A stretch of DNA of 12,129 nt from JAQUKH01 sp043809805 (GTDB lineage: Bacteria > JACRDZ01 > JAQUKH01), in the NCBI GenBank assembly GCA_043809805.1, contig JBDROR010000226.1, positions 1-12,129 on the forward strand, written 5' to 3'. Under the pieces are notes generated by a model. It ran no database searches, was not told the origin of the DNA, and worked only from the letters and a program-made list of their open reading frames with translations. The translations under genes and the position numbers were made by a program. Shown one piece after another: positions 1 through 5,628 of this stretch. How positions within the stretch are numbered: the first letter of the stretch is position 1; the number at the start of each line of letters is the position of its first letter.

Positions 1-24
1 TTTCTCTGTGATCTCTGTGGTTCA
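1..24. repeat. Short 9-nt-period direct repeat after pgpA
   Basis: Read on the minus strand, just after the pgpA stop, the sequence holds two nearly tandem copies of CACAGAGA(T). It resembles low-complexity intergenic repeats and the window ends inside it. An ATG at 24-22 opens a short frame through it, but nothing supports that frame as a gene. Whether a longer repeat or a further gene follows cannot be seen. Confidence 0.4.
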
Positions 25-28
25 TTTT

Positions 29-481
29 TTATATCCTGACAAGTATCTGCAGGATGATATTGCTGTAAATTCCCGCCATAATATCATCTGCCATTATACC
101 AAAGCCGCCGGGTAATTTTTGTAAATTGTAAATTGGGACAGGCTTCCAAATATCCATAATTCTAAAAAATATAAATCCCAGGATAATAAACTTTATTTTT
201 AAAGGAATGAATAACATTGTTATCAGAAATCCCGCTATTTCATCGATAATAATTTTTTGGCTGTCATGTTCATTAAATAGTCTTTCCGCGATGGACGAGA
301 TTTTTATTCCTAAAATGAGAAATAATAGTGTGAAAATTATATAAACTTTATATCCTTTGAGAGAAAAAATGAGATAGAAAGGAATTCCAATCAATGTCCC
401 AAATGTTCCGGGCGCGACAGGGGAATATCCGACAAATAAACTCGCGAAAATTTTCACAAGATTTTCCTGCCGCTTATTCAT
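29..481 (-). CDS. pgpA: Phosphatidylglycerophosphatase A
   Basis: Dephosphorylates phosphatidylglycerophosphate to phosphatidylglycerol at the inner membrane, the step after PgsA. The 150-residue protein has the family marks: an N-terminal GYSPVAPGTFGT segment, a central DSQKIIIDEIAGF acidic motif, and near the C-terminus DIWKPVPI followed by PGGFGIMADDIMAG. Several hydrophobic stretches between these fit an integral membrane enzyme. The ATG overlaps the end of pgsA by 8 nt, and an AAGGAA Shine-Dalgarno lies about 7 nt before it inside pgsA, so the two are co-transcribed and probably translationally coupled. It is the last visible gene of the minus-strand cluster, and its neighbour PgsA supplies its substrate. 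Confidence 0.95.
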   Translation of the reverse strand: MNKRQENLVKIFASLFVGYSPVAPGTFGTLIGIPFYLIFSLKGYKVYIIFTLLFLILGIKISSIAERLFNEHDSQKIIIDEIAGFLITMLFIPLKIKFIILGFIFFRIMDIWKPVPIYNLQKLPGGFGIMADDIMAGIYSNIILQILVRI

Positions 482-1082
482 TTATCAATTCCTTGTTATT
501 ATTGTAATATTCAATGCCGGAAAGGACGGTAATTACTACTGTCGAAAACATTAAGTAATACGGGCCTGAATTAAAAATCCACAATGTTAGTTTGTCTAAA
601 AATGTGTTGTGATTTAAGATTTGTTCAAGAGGAATAAAAAAATGGTTGAAGGTATCATGGAAGAGAATAAGGCATAAACTTATTATTATCATTTCAAGTT
701 GATTTACAGTTTTGTATTTGCCTGATTCCCTTGCAGGGATAACATCTCCCTTTGCGCTGGACAGGATACGGATTCCCATAACCAGAAATTCCCTGCCCAG
801 TATAATTATAACCATCCAGCCGGGAATGATTTCCCTTTGCATGAAAGCAAGAAGGGCGCAAAGCAGCAGAAGTTTATCCGCTAACGGGTCAACCATTTGC
901 CCGAATTTTGTGACGATGTTATACTGTCTTGCCATACGGCCGTCATAAAAATCACTAATTGCAGCAAGGACAAAACACGCAAACGCCAAATAATTAAAAA
1001 ATATATTTTTGGGTTCAAAAAGGAAATAGAATATTATCGCAAAAAAAAATCGGGATAGGGTTATTTTATTTACCAGATGCAT
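474..1082 (-). CDS. pgsA: CDP-diacylglycerol-glycerol-3-phosphate 3-phosphatidyltransferase
   Basis: Integral membrane enzyme making phosphatidylglycerophosphate from CDP-diacylglycerol and glycerol 3-phosphate. The CDP-alcohol phosphatidyltransferase signature D-x2-DG-x2-AR-x8-G-x3-D-x3-D is complete (D44, D47, G48, A51, R52, G61, D65, D69). The N-terminus MHLVNKITLSR matches the usual start of the family (M-x-L-x-NKITL-x-R), so I accept the ATG at 1082, although no good Shine-Dalgarno precedes it. It overlaps the end of coaD by 17 nt, which suggests coupled translation. At 202 residues with several hydrophobic helices, it is of normal size. The substrate handoff to PgpA, encoded directly downstream, supports the call. 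Confidence 0.96.
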   Translation of the reverse strand: MHLVNKITLSRFFFAIIFYFLFEPKNIFFNYLAFACFVLAAISDFYDGRMARQYNIVTKFGQMVDPLADKLLLLCALLAFMQREIIPGWMVIIILGREFLVMGIRILSSAKGDVIPARESGKYKTVNQLEMIIISLCLILFHDTFNHFFIPLEQILNHNTFLDKLTLWIFNSGPYYLMFSTVVITVLSGIEYYNNNKELINE

Positions 1083-1563
1083 TTTTATTCAGTTTGACTC
1101 CAATTTTATCCCTGACTATATCAGGAACCAGATCGTTAATGTTTCCTCCGTAAGAAGCGACTTCTTTTATTACACTTGAAGATACATAGGAATAGATTTC
1201 ATTCGGCATAAGAAAGATTGTTTCAATTTTACAATCGAGTTTCCGGTTCATCAGAGCCATCTGGAATTCATATTCAAAATCGGTCATGGCTCTTACCCCG
1301 CGGATGATAACATGGGCATTTTGTGTTTTCATATAATTGACAAGCAGGTCATCAAAAGTGTCGATTCTGACATTCTTGAAATTTTTAACAGCTTTTTTTA
1401 ATATTTCCACTCTTTCTTCAAGTGTGAATAATAGTTTTTTATGCGAATGTTTTGCCACCGTGACAATAATATTGTCAAAAATATTCAATGCCCGTTCAAT
1501 AAGGTCTAAATGTCCGTTGGTTACAGGATCAAAACTTCCTGGATAAACTGCGATTTTTGACAC
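1066..1563 (-). CDS. coaD: Phosphopantetheine adenylyltransferase
   Basis: Penultimate enzyme of coenzyme A synthesis: transfers AMP from ATP to 4'-phosphopantetheine, giving dephospho-CoA. The 165-residue length is typical. The nucleotidyltransferase signature PGSFDPVTNGHLD lies at residues 8-20, with the H-x-G-H-like NGH motif. RGVRAMTDFEYEFQMA is the substrate-binding segment, and YVSSSVIKEVA is the C-terminal SSS-xx-KE motif. The start is GTG, preceded by GGGGAG on the minus strand (1568-1573). The gene lies downstream of the heptamer repeat that separates it from rsmD. rsmD next to coaD is a very common bacterial arrangement and supports both calls. Confidence 0.97.
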   Translation of the reverse strand: MSKIAVYPGSFDPVTNGHLDLIERALNIFDNIIVTVAKHSHKKLLFTLEERVEILKKAVKNFKNVRIDTFDDLLVNYMKTQNAHVIIRGVRAMTDFEYEFQMALMNRKLDCKIETIFLMPNEIYSYVSSSVIKEVASYGGNINDLVPDIVRDKIGVKLNKNASGK

Positions 1564-1567
1564 AAAT

Positions 1568-1573
1568 CTCCCC
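1568..1573 (-). promoter_or_regulatory. Shine-Dalgarno of coaD
   Basis: GGGGAG within AAAGGGGAG lies four bases before the GTG start of coaD on the minus strand. It supports the GTG as initiator and lies just outside the neighbouring heptamer repeat, so the repeat leaves the ribosome binding site intact. Confidence 0.6.
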
Positions 1574-1576
1574 TTT

Positions 1577-1690
1577 AAACCCTAAATCCGAAACCCTAAA
1601 CTCTAAACAAACTCTAAACCCAAATTTAATACCGTTTTGAATTTTGAGTTTTGGGTTTATTTAGTGTTTCGTGTTTAGAGTTTAGGGTTT
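1577..1690. repeat. Heptamer-periodic inverted repeat A (rsmD/coaD gap)
   Basis: The gap between rsmD and coaD is built from 7-nt words of the type AAACCCT and AAACTCT on one side and their complements on the other. A perfect 19-bp inverted repeat joins 1591-1609 and 1672-1690, with further imperfect pairing inside (for example AACCCAAA with TTTGGGTT). The right arm runs into rsmD: its last four codons (N-P-K-L) and the TAA stop at 1675-1677 are made of repeat words. The block can fold into a long hairpin in the mRNA. No T-tract follows the stem, so it is not a classical terminator. Confidence 0.85.
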
Positions 1691-2178
1691 ATATCTTTTC
1701 GGTATATCGTCAACACCGTATCCCCGTATCTTTTTTTTTGCCAAAGTTTAAATAATTCTGTTTCATCCGGCAAATTCTCTTTCCAATAATGTTCTAAAAT
1801 TAAAAACCCGGATTTTTTAAGGATATCATATTTTGTAATCCCTGTCAAAATTTTCTGGTATAGGTTCTGATGATAAGGCGGGTCGGCAAATATAAAATCA
1901 AATTTCTTCTCTTGTTGATAAAGACTCCTGATAGCGGAAAAAACGTCTTGTTTTAAGATTGTTATTTTGGGTGGTTTACGAATCGCCCATGCTATCAACG
2001 GATGATTGTCAACACAAATAACACAACTGGCGCCTCTGTTCAGCGCCTCCAATCCGATAGTGCCTTTCCCCGCAAAAAGGTCCAGAAATTCGGAATCCAA
2101 TATTTCTTTTTGAAAAATATTAAAGATGGCTTGTTTAACTTTGGCTTGTGTGGGCCGGATGATATTGTTTTGTTTCAT
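1675..2178 (-). CDS. rsmD: 16S rRNA (guanine966-N2)-methyltransferase, short N-terminus
   Basis: SAM-dependent methyltransferase that modifies G966 of 16S rRNA during 30S assembly. SAM-binding motif I is DLFAGKG at residues 33-39, and the catalytic N6/N2-methylase motif DPPY is at 99-102. IRPTQAKVKQAIFNI matches the usual RPT-x3-V-x-ALFNIL block. That block normally follows about 20 residues of an R-I-I-G-G-x-x-KGR-x-L strand, which is absent here. An in-frame TAA six codons before the ATG excludes a longer form. The ATG starts 2 nt after the gpmI stop, with no close Shine-Dalgarno, so it is probably translated by reinitiation. The last residues and the stop codon lie in repeat A. Length is 167 residues, against roughly 180-200 for the family. 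Confidence 0.92.
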   Translation of the reverse strand: MKQNNIIRPTQAKVKQAIFNIFQKEILDSEFLDLFAGKGTIGLEALNRGASCVICVDNHPLIAWAIRKPPKITILKQDVFSAIRSLYQQEKKFDFIFADPPYHQNLYQKILTGITKYDILKKSGFLILEHYWKENLPDETELFKLWQKKRYGDTVLTIYRKDINPKL

Positions 2179-2180
2179 TG

Positions 2181-3707
2181 CTACTTAATTAGATTCTCTC
2201 CTGTCATCTCTTTTGGTTTTTCTAATTTAAAAAGTCCTAAAATAGTAGGTGCCATATCAGCTAATATTCCGGGTTTTAATTCCAATTTTTCCTCGCCGAT
2301 AAAAACAAGCGGGACAGGGTTAGTTGTATGCGCGGTATGGATTTCAGATGTTTCATCATCAATCATTTCTTCGATATTTCCATGGTCTCCGGTCAAAAGA
2401 ATTATACCTTCTTTTTTTAGTATAATATCCACTACCTGTCCAAGACATGTATCGACTGCCTCAACAGCGGCTATTGCGGCATTTAAATTGCCTGTATGCC
2501 CGACCATATCAAAATTGGCGTAATTCAGGACAATAAAATCGTAAATATCGCTTTCTATTCTTTTTATCAATTCTTTTGTAACTTCAAACGCGCTCATCTC
2601 CGGTTTCATGTCATACGTCGGAACTTTGGAAGAGGGTATTAAACATCGGTCTTCGCCGCTGTAGATTTTTTCCCTGCCGCCGTTAAAGAAAAAGGTGACA
2701 TGCGCATATTTTTCCGTTTCGGCAATTCTTAATTGTTTTAACCCGGCTTTACTTATTATTTCTCCTAAACCGTTTTTAATGTCTTCAGTTTGGAAGACAA
2801 CCGGAAGGTTAAAATCTTTTTCATATTCAGTAAAACATACAAAATCAACTTTAGGGAAAATTTTCCTTTCAAATTCAATAAAGTTGTTTGAAATTAAACT
2901 TTTAGTGATTTGCCTCGCACGGTCAGGACGAAAATTGTAAAAAATCACAGTATCCCCATCAGAAATTTTTGCCAATGAATTATTATTATTGTCAGTTAAT
3001 ACAACGGGCGTGACGAATTCATCGGTTTTACCTTCTTTGTAAGAAATTTCGACGGATTCTTTAGCGTTTTTCATCTTTTTACCCTGTCCCAGAACCATTG
3101 CGTCATACGCCAATTTAATTCTTTCCCATCGTTTGTCACGATCCATCGCGTAATATCTGCCCATTATCGTGGAGATACTTCCTATCCTAAGCTCTTCGAG
3201 TTTTTTTTCTAATTGTCTCAAATAATCCGCGCCCGCGGTTGGGGAGACGTCACGTCCGTCGAGGAAACAATGGATAAATACATTTTTTATCCCGTTTTGT
3301 TTTGCCATATCCAAAAGCCCAAAAAGGTGTTCAATGTGGCTGTGGACGCCGCCGTCCGAGAGAAGACCCATTATATGGAGGTTTGTATTTTTTGATTTGA
3401 TTTTATTAAATGTGCTTAACAGGATTTTGTTTTTAAAAAAGCTGCCGTTTTTTATTGATTCGGAAATTCGGGATATGGATTGCCGGACAATTCGTCCCGC
3501 TCCGATATTTAGATGGCCGACTTCGGAATTGCCCATCTGTCCTTCAGGCAGTCCAACCTCCTTGCCTGACGCCGTAATCCGCGTGGATGGATAATTTTTT
3601 AATAACCCGTCGATATTAGGTTTTTTCGCGAGCAAAAAGGCATTACCCTCTTTCTTTTTATTTATTCCCCATCCGTCCAGGATTATAAGCGCAATTGGTT
3701 TTTTCAC
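2181..3707 (-). CDS. gpmI: 2,3-bisphosphoglycerate-independent phosphoglycerate mutase
   Basis: Interconverts 3- and 2-phosphoglycerate in glycolysis and gluconeogenesis through a phosphoserine intermediate and two divalent metal ions, usually Mn2+. The 508 residues are family-typical. Metal ligands and active-site residues are in place: D11 in LIILDGWG, nucleophile S61 in MGNSEVGH, the HCFLDGRDVSP segment (about 146-155), GRYYAMDRDKRWER (183-196), NFRPDRARQ (258-266), D400 and H404 in NFDMVGHTG, D441 and H442 in TGDHGNIEE, and H460 in TAHTTNPVP. The start is GTG. Its Shine-Dalgarno (GGAAGGG) lies inside a 14-bp hairpin in the leader, suggesting control of translation. It is the first gene of the minus-strand cluster and has its own near-consensus promoter. 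Confidence 0.97.
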   Translation of the reverse strand: MKKPIALIILDGWGINKKKEGNAFLLAKKPNIDGLLKNYPSTRITASGKEVGLPEGQMGNSEVGHLNIGAGRIVRQSISRISESIKNGSFFKNKILLSTFNKIKSKNTNLHIMGLLSDGGVHSHIEHLFGLLDMAKQNGIKNVFIHCFLDGRDVSPTAGADYLRQLEKKLEELRIGSISTIMGRYYAMDRDKRWERIKLAYDAMVLGQGKKMKNAKESVEISYKEGKTDEFVTPVVLTDNNNNSLAKISDGDTVIFYNFRPDRARQITKSLISNNFIEFERKIFPKVDFVCFTEYEKDFNLPVVFQTEDIKNGLGEIISKAGLKQLRIAETEKYAHVTFFFNGGREKIYSGEDRCLIPSSKVPTYDMKPEMSAFEVTKELIKRIESDIYDFIVLNYANFDMVGHTGNLNAAIAAVEAVDTCLGQVVDIILKKEGIILLTGDHGNIEEMIDDETSEIHTAHTTNPVPLVFIGEEKLELKPGILADMAPTILGLFKLEKPKEMTGENLIK

Positions 3708-3776
3708 CCAGCCCTTCCTTCTATAGTTGCAATTATGCCCCCTAATCCTTCCTTTTATCCTTAGGAAGGGCTGGGT
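3706..3776 (-). promoter_or_regulatory. gpmI leader hairpin covering the ribosome binding site
   Basis: A perfect 14-bp inverted repeat, ACCCAGCCCTTCCT at 3706-3719 and its complement at 3763-3776, flanks a 43-nt loop. In the gpmI mRNA the 3' arm contains the GGAAGGG Shine-Dalgarno and reaches the first two bases of the GTG start. A competing shorter pairing exists: the 5' arm CCTTCC can also pair with GGAAGG in the loop, which would free the start site. It could be a regulatory leader or a CC-rich dispersed palindrome that happens to have landed there. The sequence alone does not decide. Confidence 0.6.
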
Positions 3777-3788
3777 TGTTTACAAAGC

Positions 3789-3816
3789 ATTATATACAAT
3801 GTATATTATTTGTCAA
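3789..3816 (-). promoter_or_regulatory. Sigma70-type promoter of gpmI cluster
   Basis: On the minus strand, TTGACA (3816-3811), a 16-nt spacer and TATAAT (3794-3789) give perfect -35 and -10 boxes. Transcription would begin near 3782, leaving a leader of about 75 nt that contains the RBS-covering hairpin. This promoter probably serves gpmI, rsmD, coaD, pgsA and pgpA, because no other convincing promoter is seen in the cluster. Confidence 0.8.
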
Positions 3817-3840
3817 TTATTTTGCTTTTGTAAGATGTTA

Positions 3841-3866
3841 CGCAGGCTAAAGTCTTTGCGACTAGC
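3841..3866. repeat. Degenerate solo REP-like hairpin
   Basis: CGCAGGCTAAAG followed by TCTTTGCGACTAG matches the right-hand unit of the REPIN upstream of purF (5541-5563), but is decayed. The stem CGCA/TGCG plus GGC/GTC still closes over a TAAA loop with two bulged bases, and the flanking tetranucleotide is CTAG where the other copy has CTAC. No partner unit is seen nearby, so it looks like a relic of one half of a pair. Confidence 0.6.
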
Positions 3867-3901
3867 ACCGATAATATCTTTTCTTATTAACATTGACAAC
3901 C

Positions 3902-3947
3902 CCATGCCACCAGTTGGGAAGGAGATGTTTTAAAGCTGGTGACGTGG
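3902..3947 (+). promoter_or_regulatory. Imperfect stem-loop upstream of the TPR gene
   Basis: CCATGCCACCAG (3902-3913) pairs with CTGGTGACGTGG (3936-3947), with one mismatch and one wobble, around a 22-nt loop. It lies 25 nt before the TPR start in the probable leader. It has no T-tract, so it is not an obvious terminator. Its role is unknown, and a decayed repeat is equally possible. Confidence 0.4.
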
Positions 3948-3972
3948 TCCGATTATTAAGGGGGTGAATATT

Positions 3973-4728
3973 ATGGATCTTAAGGATAAAGAAGCGCTTT
4001 TTGAAAAGGCTTTTGATTTGCAGTCCAGTGGGCAATATGATAAGGCAGTTGAATGTCTGGATGAACTTTTGTGTATTGATCCGAATTTTGTTGAAGCACA
4101 TTATTTGATGGGAAATGTTTATAATTTAATGGGAAAAACTGATAAAGCTATTTCATCTTATGAAAAAGTGTTAAAAATTGATCCGATGTATTCGAAGGCT
4201 AAATATACACTGGATTTATTGGTGGATGAGGGAAAAGGGACGTCTGCGATTATTGAAGAACAAAAAAAGTATAAAGAAGCAGAGTGTTATTTTTTTAATG
4301 GGATAGAATTTTTTAATGCTAAAAATTTTGAAAAGGCGATAGAATTTTTTGAGAAGGCCGTAGAGGTATCACCGGAATATCACCAGGCCTATTATAACCT
4401 TGGGGTAGCTTATTATTGTAATGGGGATAAAAAAAGAGCTGAGGGTTTTTGGAAAAAGACACTGGATTATGATTCTAAAAACCCTAAGGTTTTTTTTAAC
4501 CTGGGTGTTTTAGCTTATAAGACAGGAAAGGTTAATGAGGCCGTTTCTTTTTGGGAAAGAATCGCGGCTGATAATATTCCGCTTGCTCAGGTGTATTGTA
4601 ATCTTGGCGTTGTTTATAATGAACGCGGGGATACAAAAAAAGCAATTGAATATCTGCGTAAAGCGCTTGGTTTTGATCCTGATTGCGAAATAGCAAAAGA
4701 AAATATTAAATGTTTATGCCAACAGTAA
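3973..4728 (+). CDS. Tetratricopeptide repeat protein
   Basis: A 251-residue protein made almost wholly of TPR units: repeated 34-residue helix pairs with the usual small and aromatic positions, for example A-x-x-L-x-G-x-x-Y-x(4)-K-x-x-A-I-x-x-Y-x-K-A-L-x-x-D-P. About six units are visible, with a more degenerate charged linker near residues 80-95. No signal peptide or membrane segment is seen, so it is probably a cytoplasmic scaffold for protein-protein contacts. I chose ATG 3973 over GTG 3964 because AAGGGGGTGA (3959-3967) makes a good Shine-Dalgarno about 6 nt before it. The gene converges on the coiled-coil gene, leaving only 15 nt between them. The partner protein cannot be inferred. Confidence 0.9.
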   Translation: MDLKDKEALFEKAFDLQSSGQYDKAVECLDELLCIDPNFVEAHYLMGNVYNLMGKTDKAISSYEKVLKIDPMYSKAKYTLDLLVDEGKGTSAIIEEQKKYKEAECYFFNGIEFFNAKNFEKAIEFFEKAVEVSPEYHQAYYNLGVAYYCNGDKKRAEGFWKKTLDYDSKNPKVFFNLGVLAYKTGKVNEAVSFWERIAADNIPLAQVYCNLGVVYNERGDTKKAIEYLRKALGFDPDCEIAKENIKCLCQQ

Positions 4729-4743
4729 TTGGCGCAATGCCAT

Positions 4744-5412
4744 TTAACGTTTTATCATATTTTCAATTTCTTGCAGTTTTTTAAGGGCATCTTTTCTTTG
4801 TTTTTGCCGTTCTATTTCTTTTCTTTTCTTTTCTGCTTGTTTTTGTTTTTCTTTTTCAAGCCGTCGTTTTTCTTCCCGTTTTTTTTGTTCAGCCAATTCC
4901 TTTTCTTTATTTTGATCCATAACGCGTTTGGCCTTGTCGGATGCCTCGTCAAGTTTATCTTTTATTTTTTTGGTAAGTTCTGTTACTTTGGAAAAATTAA
5001 ATTTTTTTAATTCCATTTCAGCTTTTAAAATCATATTTTCCGATTCCCCTATTTCCGTTGAAGAATATTTTACGACCTCGGTACTTTTTATTTCAGATAT
5101 AGAATTCCTTAAAGCGTTTATTTCACTTATGCAGCTGCTTTTCTGCTTTTTATTCTGGGCTTGTTTTTCGTAAGCCTCTATCATGGCATTTTGTTTTTTC
5201 GTGTCATAAGATTGAATTCGGAAATAGATAAAAATTCCGATTAATGTCCCGACAGCAATAATAAAATATATCGCGCCGGTCTCCAGCATACTTTTTTCTC
5301 TTACATAAAATTTTTCATCTTGTCGGCGTTGTTCGCCGGAAGCGTCATATTTGATATGGCTATGTGTTTCAATATTTATGCTGTCATCAATTTTAAGTTT
5401 TTTCCCTGACAT
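4744..5412 (-). CDS. Single-pass membrane protein with long charged coiled coil, unknown function
   Basis: A 222-residue protein I do not recognise as a named family. It has a hydrophilic N-terminal segment (1-45), one transmembrane helix near residues 46-64 (AIYFIIAVGTLIGIFIYF), a helical middle (75-165) and a C-terminal stretch (about 166-222) of almost uninterrupted K, E, Q and R, typical of a rigid coiled coil or single alpha-helix. Residues 125-162, with alternating A, L and K, recall helical-hairpin lipoprotein domains, but weakly. The start at M (5412) is preferred over an upstream in-frame ATG (5508), because a promoter ends only 9 nt before it and the upstream region is REPIN sequence. 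There is no Shine-Dalgarno. It is divergent from purF and convergent with the TPR gene. Confidence 0.75.
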   Translation of the reverse strand: MSGKKLKIDDSINIETHSHIKYDASGEQRRQDEKFYVREKSMLETGAIYFIIAVGTLIGIFIYFRIQSYDTKKQNAMIEAYEKQAQNKKQKSSCISEINALRNSISEIKSTEVVKYSSTEIGESENMILKAEMELKKFNFSKVTELTKKIKDKLDEASDKAKRVMDQNKEKELAEQKKREEKRRLEKEKQKQAEKKRKEIERQKQRKDALKKLQEIENMIKR

Positions 5413-5421
5413 ATATAGAGT

Positions 5422-5451
5422 AGTATAGCATAAGTTGATATTTTTTGACAA
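5422..5451 (-). promoter_or_regulatory. Promoter of coiled-coil gene, apparently leaderless
   Basis: On the minus strand, TTGTCA (5451-5446), an 18-nt spacer and TATACT (5427-5422) form a promoter whose predicted start lies about 3 nt before the ATG at 5412. No Shine-Dalgarno fits between, so a leaderless message is likely if this is the real promoter. Confidence 0.6.
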
Positions 5452-5476
5452 CTGTTTTTGGCTCATAAGATGTAAT

Positions 5477-5579
5477 CGGTCAGTTATTGGTGGAATTGGT
5501 AGGCGCAAGCTTTAGCTTGCGTTGTTATTTCGCAGTATTTCGCAGGCTAAAGCCTGCGGCTACCACCAAAGACTGACCG
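5477..5579. repeat. REPIN-like paired GTAG hairpins upstream of purF
   Basis: Two inverted units lie inside an outer inverted repeat. Unit 1 (5499-5521) is GTAG then a CGCAAGC/GCTTGCG stem with a TTTA loop. Unit 2 (5541-5563, minus strand) is GTAG then a CGCAGGC/GCCTGCG stem with a TTTA loop, read as TAAA on the plus strand. The A-to-G stem change in unit 2 is matched by T-to-C on the other side. Outer arms at 5477-5493 and 5563-5579 match at 15 of 17 positions. A 5' GTAG followed by a palindrome, in inverted pairs, is the hallmark of REP/REPIN elements mobilised by RAYT transposases. It sits between the divergent promoters of purF and the coiled-coil gene. Confidence 0.8.
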
Positions 5580-5591
5580 GTTACCATAAGA

Positions 5592-5620
5592 TTGACAATT
5601 TGTTAAAAATTTATTATAAT
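5592..5620 (+). promoter_or_regulatory. Consensus promoter of purF-rib cluster, leaderless
   Basis: TTGACA (5592-5597), an exact 17-nt spacer and TATAAT (5615-5620) give a perfect sigma70 consensus. The purF ATG at 5629 is 8 nt beyond the -10 box, so transcription would start about 2 nt before it. No Shine-Dalgarno is present, which fits a leaderless mRNA. It is the best candidate promoter for the whole purF-ribD-ribE-TA-ribBA-ribH-nusB series. Confidence 0.85.
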
Positions 5621-5628
5621 CTGTTCTT

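Noticed and set aside
1577..1690. Telomere-like TTTAGGG/CCCTAAA words
   Set aside because: The words are mixed with TTTAGAG, TTTCGTG and TTTAGTG and form inverted arms within a bacterial operon. They belong to the heptamer hairpin class, not to telomeres.
3893..3898. TTGACA as -35 box for the TPR gene
   Set aside because: No acceptable -10 box lies 16-18 nt downstream (GGGAAG there), so I do not call a promoter.
4729..4743. Small palindrome TGGC/GCCA in the gap between converging genes
   Set aside because: A 4-bp stem without a clear T-tract on either strand is too weak for a bidirectional terminator.
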